IMG/VR virus record: IMGVR_UViG_3300010400_000043
Location: 1 to 30,331 of that record
Length of the DNA: 30,331 nucleotides
Direction: 5' to 3' (one strand)
Origin: a virus
Shown piece by piece: positions 15,864-23,394 of this stretch. The translations under genes and the position numbers were made by a program. The stretch's first letter is position 1. Each line of letters starts with the position of its first letter. Below the pieces are notes generated by a model. It made no database searches. It was not told the DNA's origin and saw nothing but the letters and a program-made list of their open reading frames with translations.

Positions 15864-16601
15864 TCAGTAAGCGGTAAATTGTTTGATGGTTCGCCGCGAG
15901 CCAGCGACGGAAGTATATTCGTATGTTCCGCTGTCGCTTGCCTGAATGTTCACCTGATCGCCGTCCACGAAACCTGCTTCATCGGGATGATTTTTGAGCA
16001 GGCACAAGCCCTCATAAATGGACATGCCTCCCTCCCTGATGGTCCGCGTCTCTTTAGGATTTATGATTGAAACGTTCAATGTGCGGAGTGTTCCACTGTG
16101 CCCGCCGACGCTTTGAATGAGCAAGCCATCGCGCGCGCGCTGGATGATACGGCCCTTGATCAGCCAGGGCGTTCCCACGGTTGCATTCGCCGCGCGAGCG
16201 TCCCGTTCGGCCCGCAGACGGGCTTCAACGCGATTCTTTTCTTCGAGATCGGCGAGCTGCGCCTCGGTAATCTTCAATCTGAACCGGGCGGAAGCGAGCG
16301 CATCCTGATTTTCCTTGAGCCTGGCCGCGCGGCCAGCATCTCCATACTTCTCAAGACACCAGGGCGGCAAATCATTCCATTTCGCTTTGACCAGGCCGGC
16401 CTTGTTTCCCAGTAACAGACCCTCCGGCGTGACGCGGCTCAGTTTGAGATTCTTGAAGACATCGCCGATGCTGTTGGTGATAACCAGATCTTCGATCCGA
16501 TTCGTGATCGTTTCCGGATCGCGCCTTATTGGCGCCGGCTGATCCGCCAATGCCGAAGAACCGGCCAGCAAGGCCACGAAGAGAACTTTTCGACCGATCA
16601 T
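15864..16601 (-). CDS. Secreted protein with coiled coil, hypothetical
   Basis: 245 residues from MIGRKVLF; GGGAGG 5 bases before the ATG decides the start. The signal peptide (VLFVALLAGSSALA) is cut before DQPAP. The mature protein has an N-terminal domain with ITNSIGDVFKNLKLSRVTPEGLLL, a charged coiled coil (about 100-150, RLKITEAQLADLEEKNR), and a beta domain near the end. The first domain resembles verrucomicrobial periplasmic proteins that carry this VTPEGL pattern. First gene of the leftward operon; it may be late phage or lysogen-expressed cargo. Confidence 0.6.
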   Translation of the reverse strand: MIGRKVLFVALLAGSSALADQPAPIRRDPETITNRIEDLVITNSIGDVFKNLKLSRVTPEGLLLGNKAGLVKAKWNDLPPWCLEKYGDAGRAARLKENQDALASARFRLKITEAQLADLEEKNRVEARLRAERDARAANATVGTPWLIKGRIIQRARDGLLIQSVGGHSGTLRTLNVSIINPKETRTIREGGMSIYEGLCLLKNHPDEAGFVDGDQVNIQASDSGTYEYTSVAGSRRTIKQFTAY

Positions 16602-16697
16602 ATTAACCTCCCTTTGTGAATAACTTCCTGTTTGCCTGGACAGTTTTTGTCCCATCTGATTTGCGATGCTAGTCCCGAACCAAAGAAAAGGAATCGG
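16602..16697. promoter_or_regulatory. Divergent intergenic region with GGACA dyad
   Basis: The space between the leftward operon and the rightward gene at 16698. It holds a perfect dyad GGACA-5 nt-TGTCC at 16638-16652, a possible site for a late activator. No clear sigma70 promoter for the leftward operon was seen, which would fit dependence on an activator. Weak evidence. Confidence 0.35.
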
Positions 16698-16913
16698 ATG
16701 AAGACTATATTTTCCAACCGCGTCCGGCTGGAGCCGGAATTAGAGGAGATTGCTGCCCTGCTTACTGCCCCCCAGCGTCGGATCATGGCCGCCAAACTTT
16801 CGCGGTGGGCTAGAGAGCTGATGGTGAGTGCCGCAATCATAGACGCTGACGCTACTGGCTACCGCCGACCTTCTTTAAGGCCTTTGACGCGGCGGCGTCT
16901 GGCTTTGAACTAG
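16698..16913 (+). CDS. Small hypothetical protein
   Basis: 71 residues, MKTIFSNRVRLEPELEE onward, with AAGGA 5 bases before the ATG. It is helical and basic at the end (RRPSLRPLTRRRLALN). The last 62 bases overlap, tail to tail, the end of the leftward RHH gene, so transcription of this gene makes antisense RNA to it. Function unknown; the position suggests a role in the switch. Confidence 0.5.
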   Translation: MKTIFSNRVRLEPELEEIAALLTAPQRRIMAAKLSRWARELMVSAAIIDADATGYRRPSLRPLTRRRLALN

Positions 16914-17118
16914 AGTTCCCGTATCGAGGTGGAGACTCCTTCAGTTCAGCCGGGATGCTGATACCGAGGCGTCCGAGCTTTTCGTAAATGGCATCCCTGA
17001 TAAATTGCGACTTGTTGGACACTCTCTTTTTCCGCAGTCCATTCTCCAATGCCTCCTCGAAATTCGATTTAACCGGAAAGGCTATCAGTTTTTGATCTTT
17101 GCCACGCTGGTTCGGCAT
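16852..17118 (-). CDS. Ribbon-helix-helix repressor candidate (leftward)
   Basis: 88 residues from MPNQRGKDQKLIAFPV. The N-terminal 55 residues fit a ribbon-helix-helix domain: a beta strand KLIAFPV, helix NFEEALENGLRKK, turn, helix KSQFIRDAIYEKLGRLGI. The C-terminal tail is flexible. It is clearly related to the protein encoded divergently at 17213 (shared S-x-F-I-R-x-A-I-x-E-K-L-x-R-x-G-I). A perfect palindrome sits directly against its start codon, with no Shine-Dalgarno, suggesting autoregulation. By position it is the candidate prophage repressor. Confidence 0.65.
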   Translation of the reverse strand: MPNQRGKDQKLIAFPVKSNFEEALENGLRKKRVSNKSQFIRDAIYEKLGRLGISIPAELKESPPRYGNSSSKPDAAASKALKKVGGSQ

Positions 17119-17133
17119 GGGTGTATAACACCC
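17119..17133. promoter_or_regulatory. Operator-like palindrome at repressor start
   Basis: GGGTGT-ATA-ACACCC, a perfect dyad that ends at the base next to the ATG of the leftward RHH gene. The half-site GGGTGTATA recurs on the minus strand at 17189-17197, so both may be bound by the same RHH protein. As RNA it could also form a hairpin that hides the start. Confidence 0.6.
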
Positions 17134-17165
17134 AGTCCCATCTGAAAAAAGAAGCACATTTTTTG

Positions 17166-17194
17166 TTGACTGTAGTATAGACTGAGTCTATACA
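17166..17194 (+). promoter_or_regulatory. Early promoter (rightward), sigma70 type
   Basis: TTGACT at 17166-17171, 17-base spacer, TATACA at 17189-17194. Transcription would begin near 17201, giving a leader of about 12 bases before the ATG at 17213, which lacks a Shine-Dalgarno. The whole early operon to about 30170 could depend on it. The spacer and -10 lie inside the 19-bp palindrome, so binding there would block it. Confidence 0.65.
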
Positions 17195-17202
17195 CCCATC
17201 AA
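17174..17202 (-). promoter_or_regulatory. Repressor promoter (leftward), sigma70 type
   Basis: On the minus strand TTGATG (17197-17202), 17-base spacer, TATACT (17174-17179). It overlaps the rightward early promoter almost completely, so the two promoters exclude each other. Confidence 0.55.
17175..17193. promoter_or_regulatory. Shared operator palindrome
   Basis: GTATAGACTGAGTCTATAC, a perfect 19-bp palindrome around a central base, covering the spacers of both promoters, part of the leftward -10 and most of the rightward -10. Likely operator for one or both RHH proteins. Confidence 0.65.
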
Positions 17203-17212
17203 TCACAAACTT

Positions 17213-17392
17213 ATGCCCCGAGGCGCGATCACAAAAAAAGAATCCCGGCTGCTGACCGTCTGGGTGCCAGAAGCTGCTCTGCCACTCCTCGATCGCGGAG
17301 TCCGCAAGGAGGACGTGGACCGGTCGAAGTTCATTCGCCGAGCGATCAGGGAGAAACTGATCCGCATCGGTATAGCCTGTCCAACGGAATGA
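17213..17392 (+). CDS. Ribbon-helix-helix regulator (rightward, Cro-like position)
   Basis: 59 residues, MPRGAITKKESRLLTVWV onward. Strand RLLTVWV, helix ALPLLDRGVRKED, helix RSKFIRRAIREKLIRIGI: a minimal RHH domain and a paralogue of the leftward RHH gene. First gene of the early operon, with the start 12 bases past the predicted transcript start. In phage switches such a protein usually shuts off the repressor gene and tunes early transcription. The stop overlaps the next ATG (ATGA). Confidence 0.65.
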   Translation: MPRGAITKKESRLLTVWVPEAALPLLDRGVRKEDVDRSKFIRRAIREKLIRIGIACPTE

Positions 17393-17652
17393 ACGACAAT
17401 CTTCAAGACAGTCTGCTGTTCAAGCAGGTGACGCAATCCGAGCCAGCTAATCTGACGGAGGCATTGGATCGCGCCCTGGCAGAGCAAGTGAACGGAATTG
17501 GAAGTGTGGTGCGCGATTGTATCGAGCGGCGGTGCAAGAAACTTCTGATGGAACTCGATCTGCAAGCATGTCCTCCCGGCCGGCTGCTCTTTCTCAATCC
17601 CGATCTTTTCCGGCCTTCGCCGACTTCGTCTCTTCGCGGGAAAAAATCATGA
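17389..17652 (+). CDS. Hypothetical early protein
   Basis: 87 residues, start overlapping the previous stop by 4 bases. The N-terminal 60 residues are helical (LTEALDRALAEQVNGIGSVV, then IERRCKKLLMELDL), possibly a distant RHH-type or helical regulator. The last 20 residues (PSPTSSLRGKKS) are encoded by a reverse copy of the dispersed repeat. Confidence 0.5.
   Translation: MNDNLQDSLLFKQVTQSEPANLTEALDRALAEQVNGIGSVVRDCIERRCKKLLMELDLQACPPGRLLFLNPDLFRPSPTSSLRGKKS
17613..17644 (-). repeat. SREGAK-type dispersed repeat copy
   Basis: Reverse-oriented, diverged copy forming the 3' end of the preceding gene, ending 4 bases before the next start at 17649. Confidence 0.65.
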
Positions 17653-18113
17653 GCACTCAACTCATTCTCGATCCGATTGCGCGGCAGTGCCGGCAGGAAG
17701 ATCCGCTCTGCGCCATCGTCGAGGTCAAACGGCGCCTGGGCGCGAATGAGGACGAGGTCATTGCGTTGATCGAGCAGGGTTCTCTGTTCTGGGCGTTTGA
17801 TATCTCCACACCGGGCGCGATCAAGCGCGAAATCCGCGTGTGGCATCAGAGTGTGAATGATTACCAGGAGCAGACGTCCGCCTTGCGCAGTGTCGATGAA
17901 GTGATCCGCGATATTCTGCCGAAGCATCGGCGGCCGGTGCTGCGGGCCACTGAGCTGATGCGCGCGCTGAATTGCAGCCAGCTTCACGTTTACAATTTGA
18001 TCGAGGCGAAACAATTTGACCTGGTGGACCCCAACTGGCGGCCCGGTCCGGGCGGATCAGCGCAGCTTACCCGGACCAGCGCCGCCGGTTTTTTGAAAAG
18101 GAGAAAACTATGA
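17649..18113 (+). CDS. HTH-domain early protein
   Basis: 154 residues from MSTQLILDP, overlapping the previous stop by 4 bases. An N-terminal segment with EVKRRLGANEDEVIALIEQG is a first small helical domain. A second helix-turn-helix near 105-130 (RATELMRALNCSQLHVYNLI) is of excisionase/MerR type, followed by RTSAAGFLKRR. Two helical DNA-binding-like units suggest a regulator or a transposition accessory factor. Exact family not recognised. Confidence 0.55.
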   Translation: MSTQLILDPIARQCRQEDPLCAIVEVKRRLGANEDEVIALIEQGSLFWAFDISTPGAIKREIRVWHQSVNDYQEQTSALRSVDEVIRDILPKHRRPVLRATELMRALNCSQLHVYNLIEAKQFDLVDPNWRPGPGGSAQLTRTSAAGFLKRRKL

Positions 18114-18439
18114 TTTCCCGCGAAGGCTCGAAGGCGGCGAAGGAAGGCGCAATTCAGCCCGTCGCGAACTTCGCTTCTTCGCGGGGAACAGTAGCCCGGA
18201 AATGGAACGGCTTCTGGCCCGAGCCGGCGCACATCGAGCCAGTCGAGGAAAATGTGCTGCGGCCGGAAGTCGCCCGGCGGCTGGTGCAGTTCGGATTGAG
18301 GGAACGGCTTCTGAGTTTCCCGCGAAGATTCGAAGTCAGCGAAGTTCCCCAGATCCTCTGCCCGCCGCGGCGCGCAACGGAGTGCGCGCCCTACCATGAA
18401 CGAATCGTGTTGTTCGGCGAAAGGAATTCATTGCGATGA
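18110..18439 (+). CDS. Early protein largely built from dispersed repeats
   Basis: 109 residues, coupled to both neighbours by 4-base overlaps. The N-terminus (MISREGSKAAKEG) is a forward repeat copy, SSRGTV comes from a reverse copy, and LLSFPRRFEVSEV from a third. Only about 50 residues (KWNGFWPEPAHIEPVEENVL, then RPEVARRLVQFGL) look like ordinary coding sequence. It may be a real small protein that has absorbed repeats, or a decaying gene kept open by the operon. Confidence 0.45.
   Translation: MISREGSKAAKEGAIQPVANFASSRGTVARKWNGFWPEPAHIEPVEENVLRPEVARRLVQFGLRERLLSFPRRFEVSEVPQILCPPRRATECAPYHERIVLFGERNSLR
18114..18145 (+). repeat. SREGAK-type dispersed repeat copy
   Basis: Forward copy beginning at the second codon of the gene at 18110. 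Confidence 0.75.
18168..18188 (-). repeat. SREGAK-type dispersed repeat copy
   Basis: Short reverse copy inside the gene at 18110. Confidence 0.6.
18315..18346 (+). repeat. SREGAK-type dispersed repeat copy
   Basis: Forward, diverged copy (CCCGCGAAGATTCGAAG) inside the gene at 18110. Confidence 0.6.
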
Positions 18440-18774
18440 CCGCGCCGCAGGTGATCGAGCTGCCGTTGTTTCAGGCGTCGCGCGAGGACCCGAACGTGCA
18501 ACGGTTCCTGCGGCTGCTGGAGGCGCACGGGCATCTGACGCGGGCGAAGCTCTCGGCGATCACGGGCTGGAGCGAGCGGCAGATCCGGATGCTGGCCGAG
18601 GCCGCCGGCGATGACGTCGTGCGCGGCCAGAACGGATTCTGCCTGACAGATCGGGCGCTGCGCGAAAATTTGAACGAGGTCCAGGAGACGGCGGAAATGA
18701 GCATCAGCCAGGGAAAGAAAATGATCCGCTACGGCTTCAGGCTGAAGCGGCGCATCCATGCGAGGGTGGCATGA
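18436..18774 (+). CDS. HTH-containing early protein
   Basis: 112 residues. A clear helix-turn-helix lies at about 20-60 (VQRFLRLLEAHGHLTRAKL, then AITGWSERQIRMLAEAAGDD), followed by a wing-like VVRGQNGFCLTD and a helix. This resembles winged-helix domains that choose DNA sites or regulate initiation. Overlaps both neighbours by 4 bases. A regulator of early genes or a transposition helper is likely. Confidence 0.6.
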   Translation: MTAPQVIELPLFQASREDPNVQRFLRLLEAHGHLTRAKLSAITGWSERQIRMLAEAAGDDVVRGQNGFCLTDRALRENLNEVQETAEMSISQGKKMIRYGFRLKRRIHARVA

Positions 18775-19097
18775 TGAGGGGCGGGCTTCCGGCGGCAGTT
18801 CTGGCGCGCGCGTATGAGCGCGGGCGGAAACACATTTCCCGCGAAGTGGCGAAGGGGGCGAAGTCCAGACTGGAGGCGCGGGAAACGGATCTATCCATGA
18901 CGCTGCTGGAAAGTATCCGCGCCGAGCATTTTAAGTGCGCCTGGCGATTCCTGGAGATCGGTGAGCGCACCTGCGCCGCCCGGCATATCCGGGCCGCGAT
19001 CATCGCCCGGCAACAGATTGAGAAGCTGGAGGGCTGCGCTTCATCGCGGCCCAAACAGGGATATGACGTAGCGTGCCCATCCATCATCGACATATGA
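18771..19097 (+). CDS. Hypothetical early protein with repeat insert
   Basis: 108 residues; ATGATG at the start overlaps the previous stop. Residues 22-32 (ISREVAKGAKS) come from a forward repeat copy. The core (LLESIRAEHFKCAWRFLEIG, then RHIRAAIIARQQIEKLEG) is an all-helical unit. A related helical end with IIARRIRQLEKG occurs in the protein at 22862, so these two genes may share a domain. Confidence 0.5.
   Translation: MMRGGLPAAVLARAYERGRKHISREVAKGAKSRLEARETDLSMTLLESIRAEHFKCAWRFLEIGERTCAARHIRAAIIARQQIEKLEGCASSRPKQGYDVACPSIIDI
18834..18864 (+). repeat. SREGAK-type dispersed repeat copy
   Basis: Forward copy with one change in the core, in frame inside the gene at 18771. Confidence 0.75.
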
Positions 19098-19738
19098 GCA
19101 CTGAGCTGATTACCGCGGCTTCGGCTGAACGCATTGAGCGGATCAAAACTTACCATGCCAGTTGCCAGCGGGCAGGCGGAGACATTCTCGCGTATTGGGC
19201 GCTGACGGGACTGGAGCTTCTGGCTTTGAAGGAGGAGACCCCCCACGGTGAATTCGAAGATCTGAAGAAGCGGGAGTTCGGCGACATCCCGCGGGCCTGC
19301 CTGGGGCGTTATATGCAGTTCGCCGGCGATCTCAAAGTCAAATATCCCACTGTGGGATATTTGGTGGCTGACCGCTGTTTGCTGACGAATGGCGAGCTTT
19401 CCGGGGAGCAGCGCGAGACCGTTTTGCAGGCGGTTCACGAGGTAGCTGATGGCAAGACCGTGACGGCGTTTTTCCGTGAGTTGCGAATGATGCGGCAGCC
19501 GAAGAAGCAGCAGTATCACCGGCCAGGCCAAGTGGATGCGCAGAAGCAGGCCGCGCACGAAGCGAAACTGGCGCGCGACCACATTTTGACGCTGGCGCAT
19601 GACCTCGGGCTGGCGCGCGAGGAACTGCACCTGGTGGATGATGCGACGCGGGACGCGCTCTTCGATGCGTGCCTGGAGATCACGACTTTTGTTCGGGTAG
19701 CCAAACAATCAGGAGGCAGAAAAACCAAATGCAAATGA
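19094..19738 (+). CDS. DUF3102-like early protein
   Basis: 214 residues from MSTELITAA, overlapping the previous stop by 4 bases. The middle (AYWALTGLELLALKEETPHG, then EFEDLKKREFG and LGRYMQFA) recalls DUF3102-type proteins, which have a helix with LLxLK followed by xPHGxF. These are found on plasmids and phages and may bind DNA. The C-terminal third is a charged helix. Lies just upstream of the transposase gene, where Mu-like phages carry regulators of transposition. Confidence 0.55.
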   Translation: MSTELITAASAERIERIKTYHASCQRAGGDILAYWALTGLELLALKEETPHGEFEDLKKREFGDIPRACLGRYMQFAGDLKVKYPTVGYLVADRCLLTNGELSGEQRETVLQAVHEVADGKTVTAFFRELRMMRQPKKQQYHRPGQVDAQKQAAHEAKLARDHILTLAHDLGLAREELHLVDDATRDALFDACLEITTFVRVAKQSGGRKTKCK

Positions 19739-21777
19739 ATCCTGATCCAATAGAACCTCTCGCCGCCGGCATGCTGCCGGAGGAGAACTCCGGAGCGCGC
19801 TCGGACCTTTCCTCGGGTCCGGGGGTTTCGACGGACCCCGTTTGTGTCGCGCATGAAACACCGGCGGCGTTTTCCATCCCGGCCAGCGCGCAGGCTGAGT
19901 TCATCGCGCTGCCGGAGCCGGCCCGCGCCCAAGTGCTCAGCCGGCTGAAGGTGATGCAGTCCATCGCCGCGTCCGGCAACAAGCGTGCCACCTGCAGGTT
20001 CTATGCAGCGCGGTTGCGGGGAGTGCGCGGAGGCTCTGCACAGCGGTTTTATACCCTTTATTTCGCTTATCGAAAATCCGGCGACTGGCGGGTGCTGCTG
20101 GATCACGCGAAGGCGGGCATCAAACTGACTGGTTCGGCGTGCCACGCCGCGCTGCCTCGGGCGTTCCGGGAATTCTGGAAATCACTTTGCGAGGAGAACA
20201 AGCGGCGCGGCGGCGACAAGGCGGCGCATCGCGTGTTGCTGGCGATCTGGCGGACGCATTTTCATCCGACCATGCGCAAACCAGTCCGCGAGATTCCGGG
20301 TTATCTGCGCTGGCCGGAAGCTGATCCGGGCACGGGTGCGCCGCAGGGCTGGACCTACTCAAATCTGTCGCGGCATTCGCCGAACGCTTTCGAGAAAATG
20401 GTGGCGCGCATCGGGCGCAGCGCGGCGGGGGCGCATCGGCCGCTGGTGTATGGCACGCGCGCGGATCTGTGGGTGGGGTCGCATTATCTCTTCGACGATT
20501 TGTGGCATGACCATTTCGTGAATTGCCTGGACACGAAGAAGACCGGGCGTCCGCTGGAGTTTGGCGCGTTCGATCTGTTCAGCGCCTGCAAGTTCGCCTG
20601 GGGCATGCGCGTGCGGACCGAAAACGACGCGACCGGGAAAATGGAAGGCCTGAAGGAGGAGATGATGCGCTTCCTGCTGGCGAGCGTGCTGGCGCAGCAC
20701 GGTTATTCTCCACGTGGAACGGTGCTGGTGGTCGAGCACGGCACGGCGGCGATTCGCGACGACCTGGAGCGCGTGCTTTACGATTGCAGCGATGGGAAGA
20801 TCACGGTGGCACGCAGCGGAATGGATGGCGGCGGCGACGCGCTGGGAATTTACGCCGGGCGCGGCAAGGGCAACTTCCGGTTCAAGGCGGCTTACGAATC
20901 GCTTCACAATCTGGTCCACAACGAAATGGGGTTGCTGCCGGGCCAGACCGGGCCGAACCGTGAGACGCGGCCGGAGGCGCTGCACGGTTTGTTGAAGCGC
21001 AATGACGCGTTGCTGTGCGCGATGGCCGCGCTGGAGCAGGAAGCGCCCGAGCGCGCGAAGATGCTGCGATTCGATCTGCTGGAGTTCATGCAGTTCCAGG
21101 AGCTGGCCATGGAGATTTATCAGCGGATTAACGGCCGTGTGGAGCACGATCTGGAAGGGTGGGGAAAACAGATCGTACAAGTGCAGCGCAATGGGCATCC
21201 ATATTTCCGCCGCAAATCACCGACCGAAGTCTGGGACGGCGGCCGCAAGGAGTTGACGAAACTCGGCCCTCTGGCGATCGCGATGATTCTCGGACCGGAC
21301 ATCGGCATCGCGCGGACGATCTACAACGGCGTGACCGAAATTCAGGACAAGGAGTTGTCGGCCGATCCATTGATCTTCGACACGCACGGCGTTGACCGCG
21401 GCGAATACCAGGTGGTGCTGAATCCGTTCCTGCCGGACCGGCTGTTCGTGTTCAACACGAAAGGCGGGTTCGTGGCGGAGTGCCCGCGCATCTGGCGCGT
21501 GAGCCGGCTCGATCCGGAAGCGTTGCAGCGCGCTTACGGCCGGGCGCGAAAGATCGAGGGCGAAATGCTCGCGCCGCTGCGCGCGCGCGGAGCGAAGCTG
21601 CTGACCGAACAGACAGAGAACGCCCGGCACAACGCGGCAGTGCTCGGCGCCGGCAAAGCGCCGATCTCGACGCGCAAAATTGCGGCGGATGCTTTCGAGA
21701 GTCTGCCGGAGCCTGATCAACGCGGCGAGGAGGCGACGCCAGCGGAGGATCAGGAAACGTTGTTGGACAACATTTGA
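19729..21777 (+). CDS. MuA-like transposase (DDE superfamily)
   Basis: 682 residues. AGGAGG 12 bases upstream supports the ATG at 19729; another ATG at 19735 overlaps the previous stop. Catalyses strand transfer that inserts and replicates the phage. After an N-terminal DNA-binding half comes the RNase H-like core: FDDLWHDHF (D256 or D257), VVEHGTAAI (E336, where an Asp is usual), AAYESLHNLVHNEM (E390), then PGQTGPNRETRPEALHG. A Mu C-type beta-barrel follows (YQVVLNPFLPDRLFVF), and a charged tail that would contact MuB. Length is close to MuA (663). Confidence 0.9.
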   Translation: MQMNPDPIEPLAAGMLPEENSGARSDLSSGPGVSTDPVCVAHETPAAFSIPASAQAEFIALPEPARAQVLSRLKVMQSIAASGNKRATCRFYAARLRGVRGGSAQRFYTLYFAYRKSGDWRVLLDHAKAGIKLTGSACHAALPRAFREFWKSLCEENKRRGGDKAAHRVLLAIWRTHFHPTMRKPVREIPGYLRWPEADPGTGAPQGWTYSNLSRHSPNAFEKMVARIGRSAAGAHRPLVYGTRADLWVGSHYLFDDLWHDHFVNCLDTKKTGRPLEFGAFDLFSACKFAWGMRVRTENDATGKMEGLKEEMMRFLLASVLAQHGYSPRGTVLVVEHGTAAIRDDLERVLYDCSDGKITVARSGMDGGGDALGIYAGRGKGNFRFKAAYESLHNLVHNEMGLLPGQTGPNRETRPEALHGLLKRNDALLCAMAALEQEAPERAKMLRFDLLEFMQFQELAMEIYQRINGRVEHDLEGWGKQIVQVQRNGHPYFRRKSPTEVWDGGRKELTKLGPLAIAMILGPDIGIARTIYNGVTEIQDKELSADPLIFDTHGVDRGEYQVVLNPFLPDRLFVFNTKGGFVAECPRIWRVSRLDPEALQRAYGRARKIEGEMLAPLRARGAKLLTEQTENARHNAAVLGAGKAPISTRKIAADAFESLPEPDQRGEEATPAEDQETLLDNI

Positions 21778-21788
21778 GAGTAATCAAA

Positions 21789-22865
21789 ATGGAGGACGAT
21801 CAAAAACTTGCGGTCATCGAAAAGGGCGGCGCCGGCGTCATCAATGTGAGCGGGGACACCTGCACGGTGAAGACCGCCGATTATCCGGAGGAGCATCGCA
21901 ACCTGGTGCGCTGGCTGTTCGCGTTCGCGAAGGAGATGGAATGGAGCTGGGAGGATCTGGCGCGCGAAACGAAGATCAGCACGACGACGATGTATCGCGT
22001 GTGGACCGGCAAATACCGGAACACGGATACGGGCGAGCTGGTGGACCTGACCTCCCTCTGCGAACGGATCGCGCGATTCAAGGAGCTGGCCGAGGAACGG
22101 GCGCTGGCACGCCGGCTGCCGTTCATCGAGACGAGCGTGTTCCGCCGGATCGAGAAGGTGTGTCGCGAGGCGCTGATCATGCAAACGATCGCGATGATTT
22201 ACGGCGAGTCGCAGATCGGCAAGACCGAGAGTTTGAAGGAGGTCGCGCGCCGGAACAATCACGGGAACACGGTTTACGTGCTGATGCCCGCGAGCGCCGG
22301 CGTGCAGGCGATGATGAAAGCGATCGCTGAGGCGTGCCATATCAGCGTGCGCACCAGTTTCGAGCAGCTTCGCGAACGGGTCGGCAATTATCTGGATGGA
22401 TCGAAGCTGCTGGCGATCGACGAGATTCATGAATGTTTCGTGAGTTATCAGAAGTCTTCGCTGGTGAAGTGCCTGAGCGTGTTGCGGCAGTTGCAGGAGA
22501 TCAGCCAGTGCGGCCTGGTTTTGTGCGGCACGAATGTGTTCCGGCATGAGCTGGAGCGCGGGGAATTCTCGCAGTCGCTCAAGCAGCTTCGCAAGCGGGG
22601 CATCTGGGAGCTGCAGCTCGAGGATGCGCCGAAGGAGAAGGATCTGGCGGCGATCGCGGATTTTTACAAGCTGCCGGCGCCGGGAGGCGAGGCGGCCGAG
22701 CTGGTGAAATGGATCGGCAAGGAGATGGGTCTCGGGAAATACACGCGGTTCCTCGCGCGGGGCGCGCAGCTCGCCAACAAACGCAACGACCGGTTTGGCT
22801 GGAAACATTTCGTGGAGATCGTGGGCATCGCCACGAAGCTGAAACAAAAACAGGAGGGTCAATGA
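21789..22865 (+). CDS. MuB-like AAA+ ATPase, transposition target selector
   Basis: 358 residues from the ATG at 21789; a TTG at 21774 overlapping the transposase stop is also possible. ATP-dependent DNA-binding protein that captures target DNA and activates MuA. The N-terminal HTH (LARETKISTTTMYRVWTG) matches MuB's lambda-repressor-like domain. Walker A is GESQIGKTES (about 139-148), Walker B LLAIDEIHE (D211, E212), sensor LCGTNVF. The C-terminal small helical domain follows. Coupled to the transposase upstream and to the gene downstream, as in Mu. Confidence 0.9.
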   Translation: MEDDQKLAVIEKGGAGVINVSGDTCTVKTADYPEEHRNLVRWLFAFAKEMEWSWEDLARETKISTTTMYRVWTGKYRNTDTGELVDLTSLCERIARFKELAEERALARRLPFIETSVFRRIEKVCREALIMQTIAMIYGESQIGKTESLKEVARRNNHGNTVYVLMPASAGVQAMMKAIAEACHISVRTSFEQLRERVGNYLDGSKLLAIDEIHECFVSYQKSSLVKCLSVLRQLQEISQCGLVLCGTNVFRHELERGEFSQSLKQLRKRGIWELQLEDAPKEKDLAAIADFYKLPAPGGEAAELVKWIGKEMGLGKYTRFLARGAQLANKRNDRFGWKHFVEIVGIATKLKQKQEGQ

Positions 22866-23113
22866 GCACAAAGAAGATTTCCCGCGAAGGGGCGAAGGGG
22901 GCGAAGCCGGACAATTACGGAATTCCGCAGCAGGTGCTCGGGCTGGTTCATACAAGCGTGGATGATGCGCACTCACGTTTGTGGCACTGGACGGCGGCGG
23001 ACCTGAATGATCTGCGCAAGGCGCACGAACTTTGCGTTTATCAAGGCCAGAAGACCAAGGCCACGATCATCGCACGCCGGATCAGGCAACTGGAGAAAGG
23101 AGGCGGGCGATGA
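22862..23113 (+). CDS. Small early protein with repeat at N-terminus
   Basis: 83 residues; MSTKKISREGAKGAKP derives from a repeat copy placed just after the start codon. The rest is helical (QVLGLVHTSVDDAHSRLWHW, LNDLRKAHELCVYQGQ, TKATIIARRIRQLEKGG), resembling the core of the gene at 18771. Overlaps both neighbours by 4 bases. Function unknown. Confidence 0.5.
   Translation: MSTKKISREGAKGAKPDNYGIPQQVLGLVHTSVDDAHSRLWHWTAADLNDLRKAHELCVYQGQKTKATIIARRIRQLEKGGGR
22877..22907 (+). repeat. SREGAK-type dispersed repeat copy
   Basis: Near-consensus forward copy starting at codon 6 of the gene at 22862. Confidence 0.8.
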
Positions 23114-23394
23114 GCATGAAGATTTCCCGCGAAGGGGCGAAGGTGGCGAAGCGGAAATGCCGAAGATGTGGATGCACGGAAAACCGCGCTTGCCTGGAAG
23201 GATGCAGTTGGGCATTGGACACGGATATTTGCACCGCGTGTCTGACCGACACCGAAAACGTCATGTTGATGCTGGCCGCGTTTCTGCGCGTCGATGCCGA
23301 GTCTTTCTATAGACGGACGCTGAGTCGGGCCGAATCTGTAGAGAATTTTGTCCGGAGTTTATTGCTGAAGGAGAAGAAAGGAGGCGGACGATGA
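23110..23394 (+). CDS. Cys-rich zinc-binding early protein
   Basis: 94 residues. After a repeat-derived N-terminus (MSMKISREGAKVAKR) comes a dense Cys cluster: CRRCGCTENRACLEGC, then W, then DICTAC. It has eight Cys, enough for two zinc sites. Small phage proteins with CxxCGCT...C..GC.W....C..C are common in early regions and are presumed DNA- or protein-binding. The C-terminal half is helical. Coupled to both neighbours by 4-base overlaps. Confidence 0.6.
   Translation: MSMKISREGAKVAKRKCRRCGCTENRACLEGCSWALDTDICTACLTDTENVMLMLAAFLRVDAESFYRRTLSRAESVENFVRSLLLKEKKGGGR
23121..23152 (+). repeat. SREGAK-type dispersed repeat copy
   Basis: Forward copy placed at codon 4 of the gene at 23110, almost the same context as in the gene before it. 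Confidence 0.8.

Noticed and set aside
15708-16070. Plus-strand frame of 120 codons
   Set aside because: Antisense to the small membrane gene and the secreted-protein gene, both of which have clear features.
18737-19708. A 323-codon minus-strand frame
   Set aside because: Antisense to three coupled early genes; no ribosome site or motif.
20359-22976. Long minus-strand frames (20359-21198, 21750-22976)
   Set aside because: Antisense to the MuA- and MuB-like genes; no family motif, Arg/His/Leu-rich shadow composition.
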